In this document: in pieces, positions 27,765 to 37,781 of the stretch
How positions within the stretch are numbered: the stretch's first letter is position 1
How the letters are laid out: each line of letters starts with the position of its first letter
Assembly: GCA_021797735.1 (NCBI GenBank)
Contig: JAJZZE010000033.1
Span: 16,931 to 80,930, forward strand
Origin: Thermoplasmata archaeon
GTDB lineage: Archaea > Thermoplasmatota > Thermoplasmata > Thermoplasmatales > Thermoplasmataceae
Direction of reading: 5' to 3'
DNA: 64,000 nucleotides
Program-made: the position numbers and the translations under genes
Notes under the pieces: generated by a model
The model's database searches: none
The model's input: the letters and a program-made list of their open reading frames with translations, nothing else
What the model was told of the DNA's origin: nothing

Positions 27765-28431
27765 GCCACCACAGAATCAGCAGATGACCAAATTCATGAT
27801 GATAGAATTCGTTTTTATGTTTGCAGGTCTTATACTTATATTTGTTATAAGCGACCCATCAATAAGAAATCCCATAGGCAATGCTCTGAACGTTGTATTT
27901 TTACCGTTATTGGGTTTTCATCATAACTCACCGGTACTCACATTAATGTTAACGGGAATTATACTTGGACTAATATCATCAATACCGAGATACTTCTTCA
28001 CAGACTGGATCAAAATGGGTAAAACCCAGATGGTAAGTAGAGCCTATTCACAGGCTATGAGGGAGGCCATGAAAAATGGCGACCGTGTAAAACAACAGAA
28101 ATTGCAGAAAATGTCAATGCAGAGGCAGATGGATCAGGCCGCAATGTCGATGAATACAATGAAACCACTGATGGTAACCGAGATATTTTTCTTCTTAATA
28201 TTCATATGGTTATATGTTTTCATGTTATCGTTGCATTACCAGTACGTTTCAATGCCATGGAACCTTAATCTTAACATCGTAACCGCACGTCTATATATAA
28301 TGCCACTGTGGATGGGATTATACACCCTTGGTAATCTTGCAGTTGGATACTTTGTAACCATGATAATGAAATATACTGATTTTACATATAAAATAAGAAA
28401 AATAGACGATGAAGAAGCGAAATCAATATGA
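27739..28431 (+). CDS. DUF106 membrane insertase (Oxa1/YidC superfamily)
   Basis: The 230-residue protein has an N-terminal Gln/Pro-rich stretch, then three membrane spans (about residues 18-38, 66-88 and 149-170, with a further hydrophobic segment near 190-215) and a long basic cytosolic hairpin (about 98-142) between spans. This is the layout of archaeal DUF106, the YidC/Oxa1/EMC3/TMCO1 relative that works with SecY in membrane protein insertion. GAGGTTAGATT precedes the ATG. The gene is kept between adkA and cmk, as in most archaea. Confidence 0.9.
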   Translation: MQQRPQQNRPPQNQQMTKFMMIEFVFMFAGLILIFVISDPSIRNPIGNALNVVFLPLLGFHHNSPVLTLMLTGIILGLISSIPRYFFTDWIKMGKTQMVSRAYSQAMREAMKNGDRVKQQKLQKMSMQRQMDQAAMSMNTMKPLMVTEIFFFLIFIWLYVFMLSLHYQYVSMPWNLNLNIVTARLYIMPLWMGLYTLGNLAVGYFVTMIMKYTDFTYKIRKIDDEEAKSI

Positions 28432-28955
28432 TTATAACGATCAGCGGTGAATCAGGATCAGGAAAAACGACAGCAGGAAATTTATTATCAGACCATTTTA
28501 ATTATAAATTTTTTTCAGGTGGTTATTTTTTCAGGGAGAAGGCAAAGGAGTACGGCATGGATCTAATTAATTTCAGTAAATATGCTGAGGTACATCCAGA
28601 AATAGACCATGAGGAGGATGCCCTGCTATTAAATTTAATTAAAGACGGTGATAATATAGTTGTGGAATCAAGGCTGGCGGGTTACTTATCATATAAAAAC
28701 AATATAAAAGCATATAAAATATATCTATCTACATCCCGGGATGAGAGAATTAAAAGATTATATTCCCGGGATAAAAATATAGATAAACAGGATATAATAG
28801 AAAGAAGTAGGTCTGAAATAAAGAGGTATATGGTTTTTTATGGCATTGATTACAGGGATTTTTCCTACTATGATTTAATAATAAATACAGATAAATATAA
28901 ACCGGAAGAGGTTTCAGAACTTATTATAGACAGGATAGAAAACATGCTGTGTTGA
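28428..28955 (+). CDS. cmk: Cytidylate kinase
   Basis: A 175-residue archaeal Cmk: P-loop ISGESGSGKTT (about residues 4-14), the CMP-site FFSGGYFFREKAKEYGMDL (about 29-47), and the Arg-rich lid RDKNIDKQDIIERS (about 113-126). It phosphorylates CMP and dCMP. It overlaps DUF106 by four bases (ATGA). In related genomes the next gene is cbf5/truB; here that gene lies 3.06 kb away beyond a block of foreign composition. Confidence 0.92.
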   Translation: MIITISGESGSGKTTAGNLLSDHFNYKFFSGGYFFREKAKEYGMDLINFSKYAEVHPEIDHEEDALLLNLIKDGDNIVVESRLAGYLSYKNNIKAYKIYLSTSRDERIKRLYSRDKNIDKQDIIERSRSEIKRYMVFYGIDYRDFSYYDLIINTDKYKPEEVSELIIDRIENMLC

Positions 28956-28987
28956 ATAAATATATAAATGGGAATTAGCTAGAACAG

Positions 28988-29299
28988 CTATTCTTCATCA
29001 TTCCCCAGATCAATCTCCTCTTTTCTGGACAGCTGCACCTCCCACTGGAATACCCTTGCCTTATTCTCTTTCAGGTACTCAACTATCATGCTGCTATCCT
29101 CCTTCCTGACAAGTATAACTCCATTTGCATATTTTATGTACCTGATTCCATCAAGGAAACCGGGTATCCTGGAATGATATTTTCCATAGTATGATGAATT
29201 GTTGTAGCCGTAGATCTTCCTGTATAACCTTGAGTATGATCCAGGACTTATGCCTTTTTCAGACCTCTCAAATGTGAAAACTATCAGTGAACCAAACAT
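28988..29299 (-). CDS. Uncharacterised small protein, two alternating strand-helix units
   Basis: I start at ATG 29299 because a TATA (GTATATTTATATTGG on the minus strand) lies about 27 nt upstream; an earlier in-frame ATG at 29335 is within the promoter. The 103-residue product alternates a hydrophobic strand (GSLIVFTFE), a helix with SYSRLYRKIYGY, a strand pair with IRYIKYANGVILVRKED and a final helix with a QWEVQL strand. This recalls a ferredoxin-like fold, as in small nucleic-acid-processing proteins, but no family signature proves it. It is on the edge of the block that separates cmk from cbf5 and is divergent from a 30-residue peptide gene. Confidence 0.55.
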   Translation of the reverse strand: MFGSLIVFTFERSEKGISPGSYSRLYRKIYGYNNSSYYGKYHSRIPGFLDGIRYIKYANGVILVRKEDSSMIVEYLKENKARVFQWEVQLSRKEEIDLGNDEE

Positions 29300-29320
29300 A
29301 ATATGTTGAATACAAAAACC

Positions 29321-29332
29321 AATATAAATATA
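29321..29332. promoter_or_regulatory. Shared divergent TATA region
   Basis: CAATATAAATATAC can be read as a TATA box in both directions. It lies about 27 nt from the minus-strand ATG at 29299 and about 28 nt from the plus-strand ATG at 29357. Confidence 0.4.
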
Positions 29333-29356
29333 CAACTGTAAACATATATAGTTATA

Positions 29357-29449
29357 ATGGTCAGATTGGGAAAATCTTTAAAACTCTGTGGCAAAAGATG
29401 TAATAAAAACAATGAACTGACCAAAAAACTGGAAAAAATAGAAAATTGA
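29357..29449 (+). CDS. Candidate 30-residue Cys-containing peptide
   Basis: A short frame from ATG 29357 to TGA 29449 gives a basic peptide with LCGKRCNKNN, a C-X3-C pair, followed by a lysine-rich helix. A TATA-like CAATATAAATATAC lies about 28 nt upstream, so a leaderless message is possible. It is too short for composition tests, so it may be chance. Confidence 0.3.
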   Translation: MVRLGKSLKLCGKRCNKNNELTKKLEKIEN

Positions 29450-29485
29450 ACCAAAAAGTTAAATACGCAAATGGGTTAATGCCTG

Positions 29486-31788
<2,303 letters not shown>

Positions 31789-31935
31789 TTATATATTGCT
31801 TATATAATATGGAACTCTTTCATCCATTAAACATATTTCATGAACTTCTTCTCTGCCATAGTGTGATGAGTAAAGGTCTTCTGGGTGTTGTTCAAAATAA
31901 TAGGAACATGGTATACTATTAAGGTATTTGTTCAA
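31789..31935 (-). CDS. Possible coding remnant or small protein in the cbf5 upstream gap
   Basis: A clean minus-strand frame of 48 codons ends at TAA 31791-31789. Its sequence looks protein-like, not random (for example SYYFEQHPEDLYSSHYGREE). There is no ATG at a useful place; a TTG at 31935 lies about 25 nt after a TTTAAATA box, and the frame stays open upstream to about 31965. It could be a leaderless TTG-start gene or the last part of a decayed gene left at the edge of the inserted block. Confidence 0.35.
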   Translation of the reverse strand: MNKYLNSIPCSYYFEQHPEDLYSSHYGREEVHEICLMDERVPYYISNI

Positions 31936-32018
31936 CAGAGCATAAAAACAAGAATATTTAAATACGGATATTAATTAAAAAGAAAGGTTAAAATGAGTTT
32001 TATAATAGAGTATTAGTT

Positions 32019-33065
32019 ATGGATAATTTAAATAAAAATGAACTGAATGGCTTTATAATAATAGATAAGCCCACGGGACCTACAAGCCATCAGATAGATT
32101 CGTGGGTTCGTGATATAACAGGGGAAAACAGGGTTGGACATGTAGGAACCCTTGATCCGAACGTTTCCGGAGTTCTTGTAATGGCACTTGGAAAGGCAAC
32201 AAAACTTATAGATATTATACATGAAAAACCTAAGGAGTATATTGCAGTTATGAGATTATATAATGATGTGGATAAAACCATTATAAATAACGTTTTCAGT
32301 GAATTTACAGGTAAAATATACCAGCTGCCGCCAGTAAGGTCAGCGGTTGCAAGGGAATTAAGGGAGAGGACAATATATAATATGAATATACTGGAAATAA
32401 AGGATAAATTAATCCTATTTTCTGTTAAATGTGAATCAGGTACGTATATAAGGACATTATGTACGGATATGGGATATGTTATGGGCACAGGTGCCCAGAT
32501 GGCAGACCTGAGAAGGCTATCCACCGGTGATTTCACTGAGGATAATATACATACATTGCAGGAACTGAGTGATTCGGTAATTTTAAAAAACGGTGGCAAA
32601 CCCTCAAGATTTGAAAGTATTTTTATACCCATGGACTTTGTTTTCAAAAATAGCCCGAAGGTAATAGTAAAGAATACAGCGGTGAAGAATATAGAGAACG
32701 GTTCAGATATATTTCCACAGGGTATTAAAACATTAATAGGCAGTCCAAAAAAGGGAGATACTGTTGCAATATATACAGATAATAATGAATTAATAGCATA
32801 TGGTAAAATGCTGGTAAATGAAATAAACGATTTAAAAGTTGTAGATATAACTGGCGTATTGAGGGATAACAATGGAAAAAATAATGTGGTTCGGAAAAAT
32901 AATAAACGGAAAAATATACAGATACAGAAACCTGGAGAAAAATTACATGGAAATATTCACAATGCTGAGAAATGGAAAAATACCGGAAATAGAGGAAAAC
33001 CCTTCAGAGGAAATTCCAGACCTAAGAACAATGCTTTTAACATTCGAAAGAGAAAGGATAAATGA
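32019..33065 (+). CDS. cbf5: tRNA/rRNA pseudouridine synthase Cbf5 (dyskerin homologue)
   Basis: The 348-residue protein is the catalytic subunit of H/ACA RNPs and can also act alone on tRNA U55. Landmarks: GFIIIDKPTGPTSHQIDSWV (about residues 11-30), catalytic Asp in RVGHVGTLDPNVSGVL (Asp about 46), YQLPPVRSAVARELRER (about 104-120), CESGTYIRTLC (about 139-149), then a PUA domain to about residue 288. The final ~60 residues are a Lys/Arg/Asn-rich tail without PUA features, encoded in a 194-base out-of-phase overlap with nop5. The usual partner operon (adkA-DUF106-cmk) lies on the far side of an inserted block, so this gene must now use its own promoter (candidate ATATTTAAATA near 31952). Confidence 0.92.
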   Translation: MDNLNKNELNGFIIIDKPTGPTSHQIDSWVRDITGENRVGHVGTLDPNVSGVLVMALGKATKLIDIIHEKPKEYIAVMRLYNDVDKTIINNVFSEFTGKIYQLPPVRSAVARELRERTIYNMNILEIKDKLILFSVKCESGTYIRTLCTDMGYVMGTGAQMADLRRLSTGDFTEDNIHTLQELSDSVILKNGGKPSRFESIFIPMDFVFKNSPKVIVKNTAVKNIENGSDIFPQGIKTLIGSPKKGDTVAIYTDNNELIAYGKMLVNEINDLKVVDITGVLRDNNGKNNVVRKNNKRKNIQIQKPGEKLHGNIHNAEKWKNTGNRGKPFRGNSRPKNNAFNIRKRKDK

Positions 33066-33669
33066 AGAATTTTCCGGAGACCAGTATATAATAAAAATAT
33101 ATTCTGTGGAAAAGGAACTAAACGAAATTATAAATCTATACCTTGAGAAATTAATATCAATCTATTCATTAATGGATATAAAATATAATAATGATCCATG
33201 CACATATTTCTTTAAATTAAAGAACATGGATTTAACGGAAGTGGAAATAAAGATTGCCTCAATGGGATATGAACTGTGTGGTTTCAGGTCATATTTAGAT
33301 AATTATTTAAATAATGAATTAAATAATTATATGCCGAATACAGTAAAATTAATCGGTTATAAATTAACACTTGAATTTCTTCTGAAAAGCGGCGGAATAA
33401 AAAATTTAATAAAATATCCGTCAAGCACATTGCAGATACTGGGTGCAGAAACTGCATTTTTTAACCATATGAGGAAGGGCACCCCAATGCCAAAGCATGG
33501 AATAATATTTAATTATCCGGGATTATCAGCACTGCCACCAAACAGAAGGGGCAAGGTTGCAAGAACCATAGCAAATAAAATGGCCATAACAATAAAAATG
33601 GATTATTATCGGAGATCCGGTGATATTGATTCAATGAAAAAAATTATAGAGGATAGAATGAAAGATTAA
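32872..33669 (+). CDS. nop5: C/D box RNP core protein Nop5
   Basis: The 265-residue protein contains the Nop domain: MPNTVKLIGYKLTLEFLLKS (about residues 154-173), then GGIKNLIKYPSSTLQILGAE (about 174-193) and FFNHMRKGTPMPKHGIIFN (about 196-214) with the RGKVARTIANKMAI helix. It bridges the C/D RNA, L7Ae and fibrillarin in 2'-O-methylation RNPs. It is shorter than the usual 370-400 residues because the C-terminal tail and part of the coiled coil are reduced. The ATG follows GAGGGAT by five bases. Its first 64 codons overlap cbf5 in another frame. Fibrillarin, the usual next gene, is absent here; the stop overlaps the purF stop from the other strand. Confidence 0.88.
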   Translation: MEKIMWFGKIINGKIYRYRNLEKNYMEIFTMLRNGKIPEIEENPSEEIPDLRTMLLTFERERINEEFSGDQYIIKIYSVEKELNEIINLYLEKLISIYSLMDIKYNNDPCTYFFKLKNMDLTEVEIKIASMGYELCGFRSYLDNYLNNELNNYMPNTVKLIGYKLTLEFLLKSGGIKNLIKYPSSTLQILGAETAFFNHMRKGTPMPKHGIIFNYPGLSALPPNRRGKVARTIANKMAITIKMDYYRRSGDIDSMKKIIEDRMKD

Positions 33670-35063
33670 GTATAATTTGGTTTTGCACCTGTAGGTATAA
33701 CGTCAGGATAATTATCCGTTAAACAACCAAGGCAGAGGTCATTTATGCCTATACTTTCCTTTAACCCCTCTATGGATACATAACCCAGAGAATCTGCGTC
33801 TATTTCTTTCCTTATATCCTCAATGGTTTTATTGTCTGCAATGAAATCATCCTTTGTCTTCATATCAACACCAAAATAGCACGGTGCAATTATCTGCGGT
33901 GACCCTATTCTCACATGGACTTCCCTTGCGCCATCCCTTTTCAGTAATGATATTATATATTTCATGGTGTTTCCACGTACTATGCTATCGTCCACCAGAA
34001 CTATGCTTTTATCCCTTATCACAGATTTTATCGTATTTAATTTTATTCTTATTGCATCGTATCTCTCTTTCTGGTTCGGCAATATAAAGGTTCTATCAGA
34101 ATATCTATTCTTTATTAAACCCTCACTGTACGGTATTTTTGAATAAACAGAATAACCAAGGGCCTGGGATCTGCCTGAATCAGGAACGGGTATTACAACA
34201 TCGGCATTGCATGGATACTCCTTTGCAAGTTTTACCCCCAAGTTATACCTTACATTGAAAACTTCCTTCCCGTCTATTATACTGTCAGGTCTGGCAAAAT
34301 AGACATATTCAAACATACAGTGTGATATCTCATGGTTCACAACAAATATGCTTTTATAGCCATGACTATCAATTTCTATTAATTCTCCGGGTTTTACATC
34401 CCTTATGACCTTACCGGAAACGGAATCTATTGCTGTACTTTCTGAGGCAATTATATAGCCATCAGCATTTTTACCAAAAATCAGCGGCCTGAATCCGAAC
34501 GGGTCTCTGAGGGCATACAGTTTATCATTTATCATAATTGCACATGCATATGACCCTTTTAATTTGAACATGGCCTTTTTTATGCCATCGTATACCCCAT
34601 ATTTGTTTATTTCATTTATTATTTCTACTAACATTACTTCAGTATCACTTGAACTGAAGAAAATATACCCCTTATTTTTTAATTCCTCCCTGAGTGAATG
34701 TGTATTTGTTATTTCCCCATTATGCGAAATACCCATATATCCAAGGGAAGACGATATTATAAACGGTCCTGCATTCTCAAGCCCCTTTGATCCTGATGTT
34801 GAATATCTATTATGGCCTACCCCGATATTTCCCGGCAGGTTATCATCTGTAAAAACTTCAGAAACTAATCCCATACCCTTTTTTATATGCACTTTTCCAT
34901 CATACGTGGCTATGCCAGAGCTCTCCTGCCCTCTATGCTGTAAAGCCTTTAATGCAAAAATTATATTGGTAAAAGCACTGTTGCCCATATATCCTGCAAC
35001 AGCGCATTCCTCACTTGGCTTTTGCCCAGTTGTAATGTCTAATCCTTGGTGATGGAAATCCAC
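33666..35063 (-). CDS. purF: Amidophosphoribosyltransferase (first step of purine synthesis)
   Basis: The enzyme makes phosphoribosylamine from PRPP and glutamine. The Ntn nucleophile is the Cys of EECAVAGY (about residue 20), so a short propeptide must be removed. The PRPP loop IVLVDDSIVRGNTMKYI is near residues 353-369. Cysteines in HCMFEYVYFARPDS, APCYFGVDM and LCLGCLTD match the four [4Fe-4S] ligands of the Bacillus-type enzyme. The only in-frame start near the propeptide is GTG 35063, preceded by AAGGTG; this lies inside rpl37e, so the two genes overlap by 53 bases. Convergent with nop5, with overlapping stops. Confidence 0.94.
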   Translation of the reverse strand: MDFHHQGLDITTGQKPSEECAVAGYMGNSAFTNIIFALKALQHRGQESSGIATYDGKVHIKKGMGLVSEVFTDDNLPGNIGVGHNRYSTSGSKGLENAGPFIISSSLGYMGISHNGEITNTHSLREELKNKGYIFFSSSDTEVMLVEIINEINKYGVYDGIKKAMFKLKGSYACAIMINDKLYALRDPFGFRPLIFGKNADGYIIASESTAIDSVSGKVIRDVKPGELIEIDSHGYKSIFVVNHEISHCMFEYVYFARPDSIIDGKEVFNVRYNLGVKLAKEYPCNADVVIPVPDSGRSQALGYSVYSKIPYSEGLIKNRYSDRTFILPNQKERYDAIRIKLNTIKSVIRDKSIVLVDDSIVRGNTMKYIISLLKRDGAREVHVRIGSPQIIAPCYFGVDMKTKDDFIADNKTIEDIRKEIDADSLGYVSIEGLKESIGINDLCLGCLTDNYPDVIPTGAKPNYT

Positions 35064-35175
35064 AGTATGAACACCTTTTCTCCCTTAAATTATAACTGTT
35101 GTGCCCGCATCTCCTGCATCTTATATGCACTTTGTGTCTGTTGTGCTTTCCCATTGAAGCTGTTCCGTTACTCAT
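35011..35175 (-). CDS. rpl37e: Large subunit ribosomal protein eL37 (zinc type)
   Basis: This 54-residue gene is easily missed. Its ATG at 35175-35173 follows GGAGGTGAATGAAA, and the TGA is at 35013-35011. The sequence has MGKHNRHKVHIRCRRCG with C20-X2-C23 and C35-X2-C38, the four zinc ligands of eL37, and ends in a basic tail. It overlaps the lsm gene end closely (two bases between) and the purF start by 53 bases. Confidence 0.96.
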   Translation of the reverse strand: MSNGTASMGKHNRHKVHIRCRRCGHNSYNLREKRCSYCGFPSPRIRHYNWAKAK

Positions 35176-35177
35176 TT

Positions 35178-35429
35178 TCATTCACCTCCTGAAGGGGAAA
35201 TAAATATTATATTATCTCCTCTCAATAACATCATATTAAAAGTTCCCTTATTTTCATCATTTATTGTTTCAGAAACATTTTTTAAAACGAGGTTCATATA
35301 AACATCATAGCCCTCAAGTATGCCGGAATATGTTCTCCTACCCTTTACATCTATCATTATATTCTTTTCCAATGAATTCTTTAACGTATCCATGGGTTTT
35401 GCAACATATGTTGTTTTATTGTTAACCAT
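35178..35429 (-). CDS. Sm-like protein (Lsm/SmAP)
   Basis: An 83-residue Sm fold: helix MDTLKNSLEKNIMIDVKG, Sm1 motif RRTYSGILEGYDVYMNLVLK (about residues 31-50) and Sm2 region MMLLRGDNIIFISPSG (about 66-81). Archaeal SmAPs form heptamers that bind U-rich RNA, including tRNA and RNase P partners. The lsm-rpl37e pair is a standard archaeal operon, here joined to purF. Confidence 0.94.
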   Translation of the reverse strand: MVNNKTTYVAKPMDTLKNSLEKNIMIDVKGRRTYSGILEGYDVYMNLVLKNVSETINDENKGTFNMMLLRGDNIIFISPSGGE

Positions 35430-35539
35430 ATAAACTTCACCATCCAGATAATAATTCTATTATCAGCAAAAACTGTATTAGAAAATAATATAATAACTTT
35501 TATGAAATTTATAGAAATTTATCTACTGTTAATTTAGTG

Positions 35540-36007
35540 TTAAGTATGATCGGTATGGTCCACCCTCAGTAATAAAATGTAATGCGATAATGCCAGGGCA
35601 ACGATCAGAGTAGCTAACCCCATCATCTCATATATATCCACGGTATTATATACAGTGATTGTGAAAATGGTCAGAATTATTTCCCGCGCAACGAATGATA
35701 TGGCAGCATTTATTATATAGGAAATAGCCTTTCCTGCACCGCTAAAAAAGTCAACTATGCTTTCATAGACCTCAAAAATAACCACGGTAAGTAATGAATC
35801 CTCAACAATTATATCTATTAGTGAATAGATAAGCTTTTCTACACTGGTTGGCGTTCCTACAATCTCAAGCATTACACCATAAATGCCTATAACCATATGT
35901 ACTATAACGGCCATAAATGCTATAATCAGTGCAAATCTCAGTACAAATGAGATAATTACTATAAGCTTGTTGTCCAGTTTATCCAGGCTTTTAATATTTA
36001 TACCCAT
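35540..36007 (-). CDS. PsiE-like membrane protein
   Basis: The 155-residue protein has four membrane helices (about residues 14-40, 45-70, 90-115 and 122-147) with acidic residues in the loops (SLIDIIVEDSLLTVVIFEVY) and a conserved FVAREIILTI stretch, the layout of the phosphate-starvation-inducible E family. The role of PsiE proteins is unknown. A TGTATATAG box lies about 26 nt before the ATG, so the transcript is probably leaderless. It is transcribed away from the lsm operon. Confidence 0.7.
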   Translation of the reverse strand: MGINIKSLDKLDNKLIVIISFVLRFALIIAFMAVIVHMVIGIYGVMLEIVGTPTSVEKLIYSLIDIIVEDSLLTVVIFEVYESIVDFFSGAGKAISYIINAAISFVAREIILTIFTITVYNTVDIYEMMGLATLIVALALSHYILLLRVDHTDHT

Positions 36008-36090
36008 ATTACCGTATCTATATACATGTTTAAAATTTTATCTATAAATATTTAATATCTTTTTATTTGTTTAACACTGTTGCATTTTAG

Positions 36091-36324
36091 CTGATAGGTA
36101 CGGAATCGTTATCGCAGGGCACAAAACAATATAACGCAGGGAAAGAATTAGGAAAAAAAGAAATAGAACTCTCCGGTGCAATACCGGGAATAACAAAAGC
36201 ACTGATAGAGAAGGTACCGGAAGCATTTAAATCTAAACTGGTCGAAGGTGTTTTGGAGGAAATATTAAAGGATTATGAATTATTGAAGAAACTCAGGGAT
36301 GAAATAACCAATAACTATAGTTGA
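36091..36324 (+). pseudogene. 3' fragment of a decayed gene (no start codon)
   Basis: An open frame of 77 codons ends with TGA 36322-36324. It reads like a real protein C-terminus: a Gly/Glu helix, PGITKALIEKVPEAFKSKLV and an amphipathic EEILKDYELLKKLRDEI helix. There is no ATG or GTG start at a usable position, and a TAG stop lies immediately before the first codon, so the 5' part has been lost. No family is recognised. Confidence 0.6.
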
Positions 36325-36393
36325 CAGACTCTCCGCATATATTGAATCTTAGTTGGTTATCAACATTTATATAGCGACACATAATATTTATTT

Positions 36394-36588
36394 ATGACGA
36401 CACCAGACAGCAATAAAAGGGATGATAAATTAGCTCAGGGGCTTGCCACTGGTATAGGTGCAGGTGCGGTATTAGGGTTAGCCGGAGGACCAGCTGGCGT
36501 AGTAGTTGGTGCCATTTTATGTGCTATCGTTGGCGGTATTGCGGGACAGTCAGCCCAGAAAAAGGGCAAAAAATATTTATCACATTAA
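36394..36588 (+). CDS. Glycine-zipper small membrane protein
   Basis: The 64-residue product has a charged N-terminus, then a run of Gly-X3-Gly and Ala/Gly repeats (about residues 19-50: TGIGAGAVLGLAGGPAGVVV) typical of glycine-zipper domains that form membrane-embedded oligomers, and a basic tail (QKKGKKYLSH). An ATTTATATAG box lies about 28 nt before the ATG. Such proteins occur as bacteriocin-like peptides or envelope components; here the role is unknown. It follows the decayed gene fragment. Confidence 0.65.
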   Translation: MTTPDSNKRDDKLAQGLATGIGAGAVLGLAGGPAGVVVGAILCAIVGGIAGQSAQKKGKKYLSH

Positions 36589-36712
36589 AGCCACGATGCA
36601 TTTTTACGGATAATTTTTTTTCCTTAATTTTTAATGAAGAATATTATAAAATCAGATGACAGTTATGGATATTAATAATAACAGGAATTTGGGTTTTATG
36701 GCTCCACCTGTA

Positions 36713-37687
36713 TTAGCAATTTAATACAGCAAATTTTGACCTCATATGCCAGTAATGTGGCCCAACGGATTTGACCTTTATATTTTCAATGTTGCCAAGA
36801 GTATAGCCACATCTTCTTGCCCTGGCTATTATTGTTTTATAATAGCTATCAACATTCTCAGTGGGAGTTAAATAATGCATGGATATTACAGTGCCCTTTT
36901 TTGATCTTATCAGTGCAGCGGCCAAATAATCCACGGATTTAAAATTACCCATGATTATGTAATCCGCTTCAGTATGGGGCAACAAAACCCTTGAATCGCC
37001 ATTGTAAATCTCAATATTATTTTCTATTTTATTTAATTCTATATTTTTTTTAAGATAATGTATCGAATCGCCATTAATATCGCATAATAATATTGTTCTT
37101 AATTTACTGTGTTTCATTATGGGAAGTGAAAAATAGCCGATGCCACAGAACATGTCCATAACGGTTTTATCATTTAGATTTTCTTTTTTCATATTGCTCC
37201 TTACATTTATGTTCCCCGGAGAAAACATTATTCTTTCAGGGTCAAGCATGTATTTTATATCATCTTCCAGGACTATGTCATCACCACCATTGCCGTATAA
37301 TAATTTCAGGGATGGTATTCTCATATCTCCCCTTATTCTACCACTTTCTATGTAAACATTTTTTATCTTTAATTCCTCTGCAAATACCTTAGCAACATAT
37401 CTGTTTTCCAGATCCGTTTTCAGTATTATTGAATTTTCATACCTTACATATTTCGGTATATTCTCTATTTTATGTTTATTCAATCTTTTTTTTATATTTT
37501 CCACAGGATTGTTTTTTCTTTTAAAATTAAACATGATTGAGTTATCAGTATAATTTTTTAATGGTATATACACATATTTTTTATTATGGTGTATAATATA
37601 ATTGCTATCCACAAGGTTTTTACTGTTAAGGTTTTTAATCTCATTTTCTCCGTACTCCCTTTTGACCCTGATGCAATATCTTTTCAT
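36713..37687 (-). CDS. Trm5/TYW2-type tRNA guanosine-37 modifying enzyme
   Basis: The 324-residue protein has an SAM-binding Rossmann domain of the Trm5/TYW2 superfamily: motif I VMDMFCGIGYFSLPI (about residues 176-190), acid loop LLCDINGDSIHYLKKNIELN (about 199-218), motif for TYW2-type DYIIMGNFKSVDYLAAALI (about 241-259, instead of the NLP/NPP of Trm5) and VKSVGPHYWHMRSKFAV. The absence of NxP favours Taw2, which adds the aminocarboxypropyl group in wyosine synthesis on tRNA-Phe, over Trm5; this is inference. Its N-terminal domain is shorter than in Trm5b/c. Convergent with nothing close; divergent from the esterase gene. Confidence 0.78.
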   Translation of the reverse strand: MKRYCIRVKREYGENEIKNLNSKNLVDSNYIIHHNKKYVYIPLKNYTDNSIMFNFKRKNNPVENIKKRLNKHKIENIPKYVRYENSIILKTDLENRYVAKVFAEELKIKNVYIESGRIRGDMRIPSLKLLYGNGGDDIVLEDDIKYMLDPERIMFSPGNINVRSNMKKENLNDKTVMDMFCGIGYFSLPIMKHSKLRTILLCDINGDSIHYLKKNIELNKIENNIEIYNGDSRVLLPHTEADYIIMGNFKSVDYLAAALIRSKKGTVISMHYLTPTENVDSYYKTIIARARRCGYTLGNIENIKVKSVGPHYWHMRSKFAVLNC

Positions 37688-37781
37688 TACCAGATTATTA
37701 CATTCTACGATTTAATTTTTAAAACTTTTAAATAAATGCAGTATATAATTAATAATAAATATTTTTCTGTAATTATAGTCT

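Noticed and set aside
28988..29299. Cas2-like protein or CRISPR locus
   Set aside because: Strand-helix pattern is vaguely Cas2-like, but there are no cas genes and no spaced repeats in the window.
31993..32013. Seven-codon leader peptide before cbf5
   Set aside because: ATGAGTTTTATAATAGAGTATTAG has a weak SD, but it is too short to separate from chance and no attenuator structure is visible.
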